Source: DATLMR01 sp035634255
Lineage (GTDB): Bacteria > Acidobacteriota > Blastocatellia > UBA7656
NCBI GenBank assembly: GCA_035634255.1
Contig: DASQDI010000055.1
Coordinates: 1 to 64,000 of the forward strand
Length of the DNA stretch: 64,000 nt
Reading direction: 5' to 3'
The stretch's first letter is position 1. Every line of letters begins with the position of its first letter. The notes beneath the pieces were generated by a model that was not told the DNA's origin, searched no databases, and was given only the letters and a program-made list of their open reading frames with translations. This document shows positions 8,449 to 17,284 of the stretch, piece by piece. The translations under genes and the position numbers were made by a program.

Positions 8449-10151
8449 TTCGATGTCACCAGATGGTCTTCGAGGACGAGCGCGTCGAAGCTCGCGCCCT
8501 CGAACGTTCGGATCGCGTCTTCGGGGCGGCAGACTATCGGCTCCTGAATGTTGAACGAGGTGTTTAAGAGCATCGGGACGCCCGTGATCTTCGCGAATTC
8601 GTTTATCAACCGCCAGTACCTCGGGTTGGCTTTTAGAGTGACCGTCTGCGGCCGCGCGGTCCCGTCGACGTGGACCACGGCGGGCACGCGCGCGCGCTGT
8701 CCTTCTACAACGTCGAGGACGGTTATCATGAACGGGTCGTAGTGGGGCCTGCCGAAGAAGCTCTCGCTCACTTCCGAGAGCATCGAAGGCGCGAGCGGGC
8801 GGAACCACTCCCTCAGCTTAACTTTTTTATTGAGCAGCTCGCGCATGTCCGCGCGGCGCGGGTCGGCCAGAAAGCTGCGGTTGCCGAGCGCGCGCGGGCC
8901 GAACTCCATGCGCCCCTGGAACCACCCGACGATGGCCCCGTCTGCTATCATCCGCGCGACTCGCGGCAGCATCTCTTCGTCGGGCAGGGTCTCGAACCTG
9001 AGCCCGGCCCGCGCGAGGGCCGAGGCGCACGCCTCGGAGGTGAAGGACGGCCCCCAGTAAGCGTCCTCCATCCGGAACGAGCGCGGGCGCTTCAGTATGC
9101 CGTGGTGCACGAGGTAAGCGGCCCCGAGCGAGCAGCCCGCGTCGCCCGCGGCCGGCTGGACGTAGAATCGCTTAAAGGGCGACTCCTTCATGATCCGCCC
9201 GTTCATCACAGAGTTGAAGGCCACCCCGCCCGCGAGGCAGAGGTTCTCTTCGCCCGTCCGCTCGTGGAGCCCGTTCAGGAGGTGCAGCACAACGTCCTCG
9301 AGCAACCTCTGCGCGCTGGCGGCTATGTTCTGGTGCCGCTCGCTTATCCCCTCGTCCCTGCCGCGGACCGGGCCGAGCGCCTCGACGACCTCCCTGCTGA
9401 ACTCGTACCGCTTCGCGAGGTGATGGTCGAGCACGCGGATGTTGACATGAAAATCATGATCGCCGTTCACCGAGAGCACGCGCCGCGCGAGGAAGTCGTA
9501 ATACTCCGGCCTGCCGTAGGCGGCCAAACCCATGACTTTCCACTCGTCCCCCCCGAACATGTCGAAGCCGAGGAAGTTGGTCACGGCCGAGTAGAACTGC
9601 CCGAGCGAGTGGGGCAGCTTGATCCGTTTGAGTAGCCGCAGCCGCGCGCCTTCGCCCCGCGCGAACATGGTCGTGGTCTCTTCGCCCGTGCCGTCGAGGG
9701 TTAAAACGGCGGCCGACTCGAACGGCGACACGAAGAACGCGCTCGCCGCGTGGCACGTGTGATGGTCGAGGTAATGGAAGCGGAAATTGCTCGGGCCATA
9801 GTACTCGCGGATCAGGCGCGGGAGCTTAAACATCCCCAGATAGCTCTCGCTCACCTGAGTCACGCCCCGGTCCACCCGCGCGGAGAACATGGCGCGCGAG
9901 ACGGCGAGCGACTTAACCGCCTGCACCGCCTTGTGCCTGAGCACCCACGGCTTCCAGTAGAGCCCCACGCGCCCCACGTCCCCGATGCCGATGCCTGCTT
10001 CATCCAGGCAATACCGGACGGCGTTGAAAGGGAATCCGCTGTGGTGCTTGACGCGCGAGAAGCGCTCCTCTTCGGCGGCGGCCACAAGCTCGCCGTCGCG
10101 AATGAGTGTTGCGGCGGAATCGCCCAGAGTGGTCAGACCTAAAATGTACAT
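8436..10151 (-). CDS. NodU/CmcH-family carbamoyltransferase
   Basis: A protein of 571 aa. The N-terminal kinase-like domain has DHHTCHAASAF (129-139) and the ATP-site motif LDGTGEE (152-158). The middle shows CLAGGVAFNSVMNGRI and GDAGCSLGAAY. The C-terminal YrdC-like carbamoyl-transfer domain has GRMEFGPRALGNRSFLADPR and MLLNTSFNIQEPIVC. Such enzymes transfer carbamoyl from carbamoyl phosphate through carbamoyl-AMP to a hydroxyl, here probably a sugar of the exported polysaccharide. The overlap with asnB downstream suggests the two modifications are made together. Confidence 0.88.
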   Translation of the reverse strand: MYILGLTTLGDSAATLIRDGELVAAAEEERFSRVKHHSGFPFNAVRYCLDEAGIGIGDVGRVGLYWKPWVLRHKAVQAVKSLAVSRAMFSARVDRGVTQVSESYLGMFKLPRLIREYYGPSNFRFHYLDHHTCHAASAFFVSPFESAAVLTLDGTGEETTTMFARGEGARLRLLKRIKLPHSLGQFYSAVTNFLGFDMFGGDEWKVMGLAAYGRPEYYDFLARRVLSVNGDHDFHVNIRVLDHHLAKRYEFSREVVEALGPVRGRDEGISERHQNIAASAQRLLEDVVLHLLNGLHERTGEENLCLAGGVAFNSVMNGRIMKESPFKRFYVQPAAGDAGCSLGAAYLVHHGILKRPRSFRMEDAYWGPSFTSEACASALARAGLRFETLPDEEMLPRVARMIADGAIVGWFQGRMEFGPRALGNRSFLADPRRADMRELLNKKVKLREWFRPLAPSMLSEVSESFFGRPHYDPFMITVLDVVEGQRARVPAVVHVDGTARPQTVTLKANPRYWRLINEFAKITGVPMLLNTSFNIQEPIVCRPEDAIRTFEGASFDALVLEDHLVTSKCAE

Positions 10152-10181
10152 AGAAATTTATGGAGCGGGGCCGGCCCTTAG

Positions 10182-11270
10182 TTAAGCCGAGGCCCGGAGC
10201 AGAACGTCGGCCATACGTGGGGCATGCACGTGCAACGAGTATCGCTCGGCCACGGTGCGCTGCCCTTCGTCGGCCAGGCGGTCGCGCAAACCCGAGTCCG
10301 AAAGCAACGACTCCAATCCATCAACCCACTCCCCGGTAGAGCAGGCCAGAAGGCCGTTGACGCCGTGCGCGACGACCTCCCCGGTCATCCCGACGGGAGA
10401 GCTTATGCACGGCACGCCCGAGGCCATGTACTGGATCGCTTTGAACGCGCACTTGCCGCGCGCCCATTCGTCATCGATGATCGGATAGACGCCCACGTCG
10501 AGGCTTCGGAAGTCGCGCACTTCGGATTCAAGGCTCCACCGGCGGTTCTCGACCTCGACCCCCGGGATCTCTACCGGGCGGCCCGCGCCGATCACCCGGA
10601 AGACGAAGTCACGCCGGCGCGCCAGGTCACGCAGAGCGGGCGCGATGAGCTCAAGGTACTGTGCGGTGGAATGCGTGCCGATCCACCCGATCACGGGGCG
10701 GGCGTCCCGGCGCGGCTCCGGCTCCGCGGACGCGAACTGCTCGACATCGACGACCGTCGGCAGGACCGTCACGGAGTCCGCGTGCCTGCGGGCGAACTCC
10801 GCGAGGTAATCGTTCCCCGCGAGCACCTGCCTGCTCATCCGCAGGATGTCGGAAGTCTTGCCGGGCCACTTCAGCCACGTGGCGAGCCGCCCGTACGTGG
10901 GGCTGACGTACGACACGAACACCGCGTCGTCGAAATCGAAGACTATCGGCCGCCGCGCCACTCTCGACATCAGCCACTCGATCATCGGGGGCCCGAACAG
11001 CATCGCCTCGCGCGCGACGAAGACCACGTCGTACCGGCCCGACCTCAGGGCGTTGCCCAATCTGTTGAGCGCGGCCCCGGCCAGCCCGACGGACTTCCGG
11101 GCGACGCCTCCCGGAACGTATAGCGCCCGAAATAATGGGCTTGAGAGGAATGGGGCCACGTCGCAGTGAAAGCCGTTCGATTGGAGGTAGGGCAGGTATT
11201 GCAGGACCCTGTACCTCGTCGAGGCCGCCTCGACCGGGTTCGGCACCAGGAACAAGACTCGCACGCCCAT
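10182..11270 (-). CDS. Glycosyltransferase family 4 (GT4-like)
   Basis: A protein of 362 aa, with the start at MGVRVLFLVPNPVE. The start codon shares its A with the stop of the preceding gene (TGATG), which decides it over the longer frame. The N-terminal domain contains STRYRVLQYLPYL and VFDFDDAVFVSY. The C-terminal GT-B donor domain shows PVIGWIGTHSTAQYLE, VYPIIDDEWARGKCAFKAIQ and YMASGVPCISSPVG. The motif set resembles GT4 enzymes acting in exopolysaccharide assembly. Sugar specificity is unknown. Confidence 0.82.
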   Translation of the reverse strand: MGVRVLFLVPNPVEAASTRYRVLQYLPYLQSNGFHCDVAPFLSSPLFRALYVPGGVARKSVGLAGAALNRLGNALRSGRYDVVFVAREAMLFGPPMIEWLMSRVARRPIVFDFDDAVFVSYVSPTYGRLATWLKWPGKTSDILRMSRQVLAGNDYLAEFARRHADSVTVLPTVVDVEQFASAEPEPRRDARPVIGWIGTHSTAQYLELIAPALRDLARRRDFVFRVIGAGRPVEIPGVEVENRRWSLESEVRDFRSLDVGVYPIIDDEWARGKCAFKAIQYMASGVPCISSPVGMTGEVVAHGVNGLLACSTGEWVDGLESLLSDSGLRDRLADEGQRTVAERYSLHVHAPRMADVLLRASA

Positions 11271-12580
11271 CAGCGGGGGGCCTCCGCCAGCACCGGGGGG
11301 TTCATCCGCGCCCTGCGCGCGGCCACCCGCCTTATCATCCGCCGCTCCAGTCCGACCACCGCGAAGATGAGCAGCCAAGGGAGCAACTGCGCCCTCTGCC
11401 TGTATATGAGGCCGATATTCCCGAACATCAGGCTGTAAAGCAGCCCGAGCCCGAAGAGGAAGATGAGCAAGGGCTGTATCTCGTTAAACCTCGTCCTCAG
11501 GGCGTACCAGAGTCCGGGGGCCAGCCCGACGAGGACGAGCCACCACCAGACGACGACCTCCGGCCCGGTGAGTATCATTCGCAGGCTCCCGCCCATCTGC
11601 CAGGGGAACGGCGCGAGCAGGAGGTGCGCCCCGCCTATCGCGAGCGCGGCCGCGAACCCGGCCGGGGATTCGAGGTCATACCTGACCTCCACGGCGGAGC
11701 CCTGGTCCACGCCCACGTCTTCCTTGAATCGCTGAATGCGGCTCAGGTTGAATTTTTCGAGCTCCGCCTCGTGCCGGACCAGTATGCCCGACATCGCGAG
11801 CGTGGGGATCAGCAGCGCCAGCACCGCGATTGCCGAGCCCACGCTGACCTTGCTCTTGCCGAACTGCGGCAGCAGCAGAGAGAACAGGACCGCCGCGCCC
11901 GCGATGTAGGCGGCGTAAAACCTGAACGGAATCACCAGAAGGATCGCGGCGGCGCACAGCAGGATGTACTTCAGAGAGAAGCCGGAGAGCTTCAGCTTCA
12001 CGCAGCCATAAAGGGCGACCGTTTCGAGCAGGATCACCACCGGCTCCTTGACCGTCTGCGCGGACCACACTATCAGCGAAGGGAAGAAGCACGCGACCCA
12101 CCCGACGCGCACGGCCACCCATTCCGAGAACAGGCTCTGCGCGATGCGGTACGCGAAGACGACCGTGAGCGCTCCGAAGAAGCAGTTGAGCGCGGCGGCG
12201 GGCAGCCTCGCGGGCGAATCGGTTACGAAAAAGAGCCCCCCGAGCATGTAGTAGTAACCGCGATGATGGCCTTCGAACGCGCCGGCCAGCAGCGACGGCA
12301 GGTCAAGCAGCCCGAATCCCTTTCGGGTCCACGACTCGTAAAACCCGACGCCTCCCACCCACCCGCTCGCGTCCTCGTCGCCCAGCACGTTCACCATCCC
12401 GAACTCGTAGATCACGACCGATGCGAGGAAGCGAACGGCCAGCGCCACCCAGAGCAGCTCCACCTGCATTTTCAGAGTCGCGCGGTGCTGCTTCGTCAGG
12501 TAGAGCGCGGCGGTCCCCAGCAGGCCGAGAATAATAAAGAGCGCCACCCCGAACGGTAAGTCAGGGTCTGTCGAATGCAT
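11270..12580 (-). CDS. Polytopic membrane protein, GT-C/GT39-like
   Basis: A protein of 436 aa with about ten hydrophobic helices. After the first two helices there is an acidic loop LGDEDASGWVG (around residue 65), the position where GT-C transferases carry their catalytic Asp/Glu. The segments LPAAALNCFFGALTVVFAYRIA and FFPSLIVWSAQTVKEP resemble ArnT/PMT_2-type proteins. It would use a polyprenyl-phosphate sugar donor on the periplasmic face. It overlaps the upstream GT-C gene by 20 bp and the downstream GT4 by one base. A Wzy-like polymerase role is a less likely alternative. Confidence 0.6.
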   Translation of the reverse strand: MHSTDPDLPFGVALFIILGLLGTAALYLTKQHRATLKMQVELLWVALAVRFLASVVIYEFGMVNVLGDEDASGWVGGVGFYESWTRKGFGLLDLPSLLAGAFEGHHRGYYYMLGGLFFVTDSPARLPAAALNCFFGALTVVFAYRIAQSLFSEWVAVRVGWVACFFPSLIVWSAQTVKEPVVILLETVALYGCVKLKLSGFSLKYILLCAAAILLVIPFRFYAAYIAGAAVLFSLLLPQFGKSKVSVGSAIAVLALLIPTLAMSGILVRHEAELEKFNLSRIQRFKEDVGVDQGSAVEVRYDLESPAGFAAALAIGGAHLLLAPFPWQMGGSLRMILTGPEVVVWWWLVLVGLAPGLWYALRTRFNEIQPLLIFLFGLGLLYSLMFGNIGLIYRQRAQLLPWLLIFAVVGLERRMIRRVAARRARMNPPVLAEAPR

Positions 12581-13862
12581 ATTGATGCCTGTAGCTGATA
12601 AATTTCTCCAGCAGATACGTGAAAGTAAAACCGGCGAATAATATCAACGCCGGCCGCGCCGGGAGCGTATAGCGCGCCTCCGCAGTGTAGGGAGCGTACA
12701 TCAAAGTGATCACCGATACGGTGGCGTAGAGAGGGATCAATTCTCTCCGGCGGCGGAATAACAGAACCATCCCCGCGACTCCCGGAACGAAAAATATCCA
12801 GGGTACGAACTGACCGGCTAAACCGACGAGACGGCTCTGACCAAGCGCATGGCGAGTCACCCAGAGCCGGGGGATGTGTTTGAGGATCAGGACGAGATAC
12901 TCCGGCCAGCGCCGCGCTAACTCCGAGACGGCCTGACCGGCTAGTTCCTTCTCCCTCACGATCAACGCCGCGCCATCGACGTTTTTTTCCAGGTAAGGCA
13001 AGCCCGCCGTCCCATCTTTCGGTGATTCCTGATACCGGCCGATCAGCATCTCCTCGCCCCCCTCAAGCTCGTCCAGCAGGTACATTAAATTAGTCCCGGT
13101 GCCTCCGGCCGCGAGGGGGGGGAAGCTGCCGAACACAATATAGTTCCGCAGCACCCACGGGGCGACGACGAGGACCAGGCCCGCGGCCATCACCGCAAAA
13201 ACGGGCGTCGGTCTTCGGATTCGCCGAGTCATTAAGAGGGCCGTGAGAAACGGCACGGTGATAAACAGGATAAAGTTCGCTTTCACGAGGGCCGTACAGC
13301 CGGTGGCAACGCCCACGATGAACCACGCCCATAAATTCTCGGCCCGACGCATCGCGATCACTACCGCCGACAACACGACCAGAACCGAGAAAGTGAGGAG
13401 TATGTCCTGACCTACCGCGCCGCAAAAAATCGCGGAGTAAGGGTAGAGAGCGTAAAGAGCGCCGGTCATTATGCCGACGCGCTCCGAGATCAGGCTACAG
13501 GCGATCAAACCGATCAACACCGCGGAGAGTGAGTCGAGAACCGACTGCGCGATATAGACGGCCTCGTAAGAGTGACCGAATAGAAAATAGATGACCGACA
13601 GGAAGCCGGGGTATACGGGCGTGCGAAACACGCCCGGCACGCGCGGGTCGGACTGGCTGGCCGTAAAGCCATGCCCCGTGGCAAGGTTCCAGCCCACGGC
13701 ATCATCCCATATCTGATCGTTCACGGGATGCGACCCGAACTTAATTATGAGAACGACTCTTAGCAGAAAAGCCGCTGCGAATACCGCGCAAAAACAGAAA
13801 GTCCGGCGGCGCCTCGCCAGCAGGTCATCGACTATCCGCCCCCCCGCCTTCTTTGGATTCAT
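12561..13862 (-). CDS. GT39-like glycosyltransferase (ArnT/PMT family)
   Basis: A protein of 433 aa with a cytoplasmic Arg-rich start and about ten membrane helices. The first periplasmic loop contains NDQIWDDAVGWNLATGHGF, matching the D-x-D/A-x-x-L-x-x-G-x-G pattern of PMT_2 (GT39-like) enzymes. VFRTPVYPGFLSVIYFLFG follows, as expected for the family. The probable reaction is transfer of a lipid-linked sugar in the periplasm. The ATG overlaps the stop of the preceding GT4 (ATGA at 13859-13862). AT content is slightly higher than in neighbouring genes. Confidence 0.75.
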   Translation of the reverse strand: MNPKKAGGRIVDDLLARRRRTFCFCAVFAAAFLLRVVLIIKFGSHPVNDQIWDDAVGWNLATGHGFTASQSDPRVPGVFRTPVYPGFLSVIYFLFGHSYEAVYIAQSVLDSLSAVLIGLIACSLISERVGIMTGALYALYPYSAIFCGAVGQDILLTFSVLVVLSAVVIAMRRAENLWAWFIVGVATGCTALVKANFILFITVPFLTALLMTRRIRRPTPVFAVMAAGLVLVVAPWVLRNYIVFGSFPPLAAGGTGTNLMYLLDELEGGEEMLIGRYQESPKDGTAGLPYLEKNVDGAALIVREKELAGQAVSELARRWPEYLVLILKHIPRLWVTRHALGQSRLVGLAGQFVPWIFFVPGVAGMVLLFRRRRELIPLYATVSVITLMYAPYTAEARYTLPARPALILFAGFTFTYLLEKFISYRHQYAFDRP

Positions 13863-15106
13863 CGCGTCGCCGGAGAAAGCTCGCCCGAGGCTCGCGTTAC
13901 GATGCGCCCATAAACACGGAGGTACCTTTCTCCGCCGACGGTCGCGAGGTCGAAGTTATCAATCGCGGTCCGCACGCACCTGGCTTTCGCTTCCGCGCTC
14001 ATCGCGAGCGCCAGAGCCTCGCCGACCGCGCCCGAGTAAGCTTCCGAATCGAAAGAATCGACGACCACTCCCACGCGGGACTCTTTCAGCAAGCCGTCGA
14101 GGTCGCCTATCCCGGCATTGCTGACGACCGGCAACCCCGCGGCCAGATACTCGGCTATCTTCGTCGGCGATGCGGCTATCTGAGAGAAGGTCGGCTTGCG
14201 AAAAGAGATTCCAAGGCGCGCCCGTCTCAGGTAACCCGGCACATCCTCGGGCGACGCCGCGCCGACCCAGAAATCGTCTTCGCTCAACCCAACGCGCCGG
14301 AGCGTCGAAGCCGCCTCTTCACGCGGGGACTTTGTAAGAATCCTCAGGAAAGCGCCCGGTCGCCGCGCCTTAAGCGCGAGAAAGAACCGGCCCATCTCCC
14401 CCAGCATGTAGAGTCCGGTCGCCGAGCCCGCATACACGACCTCAAAGCGGTCAGACACGTGCTCTTTCCCGTTACCCGGTCCGACGAACCGCGAAAGGTC
14501 GGCGCAGCATGGGATTACTTCGATGCTCCCGGAGCCCTTTTTTCTATTCTCGATCAGCCAGTCGCGCAGCCGCTCCGTCAGCACGACTACCTGATCCGCC
14601 CTCCGGATGCCCGCCCGCTCCAGGCGCTTTACGGCGCGAAAGACGGGCGAGTTCTCTCGCCATACGCCCGCGTCCGCGTACTCGTCGGCCACCAAACCGC
14701 GAATGTCGAAAATCAACCGGCAATCGGTCAATCTCTGCGCCAGCAGAGCCATCGCCATCGGTATGTGAGCCCTCGCGTGCAAGACATCGATCTTATCGTC
14801 GCGAATCAACCGCGATGCGAATCGGGCGCCCGCCGCTATGTCGTAGAGCGTCGCCGGGAGCGAAGGGCGCTTGTGGTACGGCAGCGAGAACCAGCGGATT
14901 CCCTGCCCCTGAAGCCGGGCGCTCCACTCTTCGACCTCCCCCTCGGCCCACGCGGTCCGCTTGCCCGGCTCGAACGTCAGCAGGCTGACGCGGACTCCGC
15001 CCGAGCTCAGCTCGCGCAGGTACGGCAACACCTGCGTCTGCACCAGAGGCTCTCGGAGCCCGAAATAGCAGAGGTATAGAGTCCGCATCCGTTCCAGTCT
15101 CTTCAT
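13859..15106 (-). CDS. Glycosyltransferase family 4
   Basis: A protein of 415 aa. The ATG at 15106 overlaps the stop of the upstream GT2 by four bases, so I prefer it over an internal Met six codons later. The N-terminal region has CYFGLREPLVQTQVLPYLREL, and the middle has DVLHARAHIPMAMALL and FDIRGLVADEYADAG. The C-terminal donor domain contains VVYAGSATGLYMLGEM and KIAEYLAAGLPVVSNAGIGD. It is a cytoplasmic GT-B enzyme that probably extends the lipid-linked repeat unit. Confidence 0.83.
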   Translation of the reverse strand: MKRLERMRTLYLCYFGLREPLVQTQVLPYLRELSSGGVRVSLLTFEPGKRTAWAEGEVEEWSARLQGQGIRWFSLPYHKRPSLPATLYDIAAGARFASRLIRDDKIDVLHARAHIPMAMALLAQRLTDCRLIFDIRGLVADEYADAGVWRENSPVFRAVKRLERAGIRRADQVVVLTERLRDWLIENRKKGSGSIEVIPCCADLSRFVGPGNGKEHVSDRFEVVYAGSATGLYMLGEMGRFFLALKARRPGAFLRILTKSPREEAASTLRRVGLSEDDFWVGAASPEDVPGYLRRARLGISFRKPTFSQIAASPTKIAEYLAAGLPVVSNAGIGDLDGLLKESRVGVVVDSFDSEAYSGAVGEALALAMSAEAKARCVRTAIDNFDLATVGGERYLRVYGRIVTRASGELSPATR

Positions 15107-16137
15107 CCCGTGAGTTCAGAGGAGCCCGCGCGATTGGCCTGTCGCGGCCGGCCGTCCTTATAAAGTATCGCCTGAGCCCAGCCGAAGAACGTGGCAAGGT
15201 CAATCGCGCCGAGTACCACCGCGACCCCCGCGAACTGCGCGGGGTTGAGCAGGCGAAAAAGGTTCTCGCCTTCCCGCCTCCTCAGGATATTTTTCGCCAC
15301 GCGGGCGAGCGCAATCGATGCCGGGACCGTCAGCCACCAGATGTTATGCGCGAGCGCAAGCAGCAGGAACGGGAGCGCGAGCAGGTAAGCGCGCGCCACC
15401 CCGTAATGCCAGTCCCATTGCCTGCCCGCCCAGACATTATGCTTCGAATAGAGGACGAACTTTTGAAAGGTCGAGCGGAGCGTGGGCCGAAGCTGCCACC
15501 ACACGACAGCCGATGGGGCCCACCCCGTCCTGAAGCCGCGCTCCCTGACGCGCTCCATAAAGATCAGGTCCTCGGCGGCGCGCAGGTCGGGGAAGCCTCC
15601 GGCCTCCTGCCACACTTCGCGCCGCATAAGAGAAGAGGCAATGAACGGCCCGCGAATTCGACCGGAGGGTGATTTATGTTTCGGGCTCACGTAAGCGAGG
15701 GCTGCGCACCGCATGAAAAATGAATCCACCACCGGCTCTAAGCTGCCGTACACGACCCGGACTTCGGGGTCGCGCCCGACGACTTCGACGAGTCGTTCGA
15801 GCCAGGTCGGCTCCAGACGGATGCCCGCGTCGGTCAGGGCGATCCATTCGTTACGCGCGGCGGCCGCGCCTATGTTGCGGCCCCTGCCCGGAGTGGCCTC
15901 GCCCGTCTCGATTACGCGGAACCTGCCGTCACCTCGCGAGAGCTCGCGCGCGAGCTCGACGGTCTTATCGGTCGAGCCGCCATCCACCAGAATGATTTCT
16001 TCGGGCGCGAAGGTCTGCCGCCTGATCGACTCAATCAGGCTTTCGAGCGACTCGGCTTCGTTACGCAGAGGGACCACGAGCGAGACTGGCAGGCGGGGCG
16101 CGAGCGGTTTCGAATTTTCGGGATGATTATTTTGCAC
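15103..16137 (-). CDS. Glycosyltransferase family 2, membrane-anchored
   Basis: A protein of 344 aa. The GT-A domain begins with VSLVVPLRNEAESLESLIES and has the nucleotide-binding ILVDGGSTDKTVELA, WIALTDAGIRLEPTW in place of the usual DxD region, and AAEDLIFMERV as the catalytic ED pair. Two or three hydrophobic helices follow (about 235-320), as in family 2 enzymes that tether to the inner membrane. The gene overlaps the next GT4 by ATGA and lies 22 bp after the previous one. Confidence 0.83.
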   Translation of the reverse strand: MQNNHPENSKPLAPRLPVSLVVPLRNEAESLESLIESIRRQTFAPEEIILVDGGSTDKTVELARELSRGDGRFRVIETGEATPGRGRNIGAAAARNEWIALTDAGIRLEPTWLERLVEVVGRDPEVRVVYGSLEPVVDSFFMRCAALAYVSPKHKSPSGRIRGPFIASSLMRREVWQEAGGFPDLRAAEDLIFMERVRERGFRTGWAPSAVVWWQLRPTLRSTFQKFVLYSKHNVWAGRQWDWHYGVARAYLLALPFLLLALAHNIWWLTVPASIALARVAKNILRRREGENLFRLLNPAQFAGVAVVLGAIDLATFFGWAQAILYKDGRPRQANRAGSSELTG

Positions 16138-16159
16138 CGCCGCTCCTTCGCTACTTCGC

Positions 16160-17284
16160 CTACGACTCCATCACCCGCAGGTATGATCGCTCGTACCGCC
16201 CGATGATCCTGCCGATGGTCAGATTATTCTCGACGTACGCGCGGCCCGCTCGGCCGAGGCGGGCGCGCAGGCCGGGGTCGTCGGCCAGCCGCCCGATGGC
16301 TCGGGCAAGCGCCAGAGCGTCGCCTCTGGGGACGAGCAAGCCGTTCTCCCCATCCGTGATGATGTCGGGCGCCCCGCTGACCTCGGTCATTACCAGAGGC
16401 TTCTGCATCCAGAGTGCTTCGACCATCACCTGACTGAAGGCTTCCTGAAGGGTCGGCTGGACCACGGCGTCGACCGAGGCCATGAGTTCCATCGCGTCGC
16501 GCCGCCAGCCTAACAAACGTACCGAATGGCCGAGCCCCAACCGCTCGACCTGCCGCTCTACCGCCGGGCGTTCCGGCCCCTCGCCCACGACGAGCAGGAG
16601 CAGGCGCGGCACCCTCTCCCTGAGCGACGCGATGGCTTCGAGCAGGAACCGGTGGCCCTTCTCTTCGTGCAGCCTCGCGAACGTGCCTATGGCGAAGCGG
16701 CCTTCGAGCCCCAGCCCTTCACGCACCATCGCGATTTCGGAGGGCGCGACGCCCGCGTACTTTTCGGGCTCGAACCCATAAGGGATCAGGTCCACCTTGT
16801 CGGGCCGCACGCCCTGCCGCTGTGTCAGGATCTCTCGGATGAGGGCCGAAGGGACGATAATTCGCTTCGCCCCGTCGTTCGCGCTCCGCTCGATCCTGAG
16901 GAACGCCTTCCGCTTCATGCCGGAAGGCAGGCGGTAGATGGCGTCCGAATAATGCCGCCCCAGCACGAGCCGCGTGCGCGGGTGGATTCGCGTCGCCATC
17001 CAGCCGATCACCGCTTGGTCGTAGTGATGCGCGTGCAGTATGTCGGCCTTCCACTTGCTCAATATGTCCGCGAGCCGCCACGCCGCGCGCGGCCACTCGC
17101 GCCGCGACGTGCCGCCGAGCAGCCACCGGGGCGTGCGCTCGCCGTAAACGGGCGCGGCGATGTTGCTGTCGTTCGAGCGGACGCAGACGCCCACCTCGAA
17201 GCGGGAAGGGTCGGCCTTCTGAACTATGGTGTCGATGAAATCGTGGCGGTTCACGATGTCAGCGAACTGCAACACCCTTATCAT
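16160..17284 (-). CDS. Glycosyltransferase family 4
   Basis: A protein of 374 aa starting MIRVLQFADIVNRHDF. The acceptor domain includes DILHAHHYDQAVIGWMA and the linker IIVPSALIREIL. The donor domain has IGTFARLHEEKGHRFLLEAI, LVVGEGPERP and the acidic signature PTLQEAFSQVMVEALWMQKP. All main GT4 elements are present and the length is normal for the family. The first 26 bp overlap the end of the GT9 gene, consistent with one polycistronic message. Confidence 0.85.
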   Translation of the reverse strand: MIRVLQFADIVNRHDFIDTIVQKADPSRFEVGVCVRSNDSNIAAPVYGERTPRWLLGGTSRREWPRAAWRLADILSKWKADILHAHHYDQAVIGWMATRIHPRTRLVLGRHYSDAIYRLPSGMKRKAFLRIERSANDGAKRIIVPSALIREILTQRQGVRPDKVDLIPYGFEPEKYAGVAPSEIAMVREGLGLEGRFAIGTFARLHEEKGHRFLLEAIASLRERVPRLLLLVVGEGPERPAVERQVERLGLGHSVRLLGWRRDAMELMASVDAVVQPTLQEAFSQVMVEALWMQKPLVMTEVSGAPDIITDGENGLLVPRGDALALARAIGRLADDPGLRARLGRAGRAYVENNLTIGRIIGRYERSYLRVMES

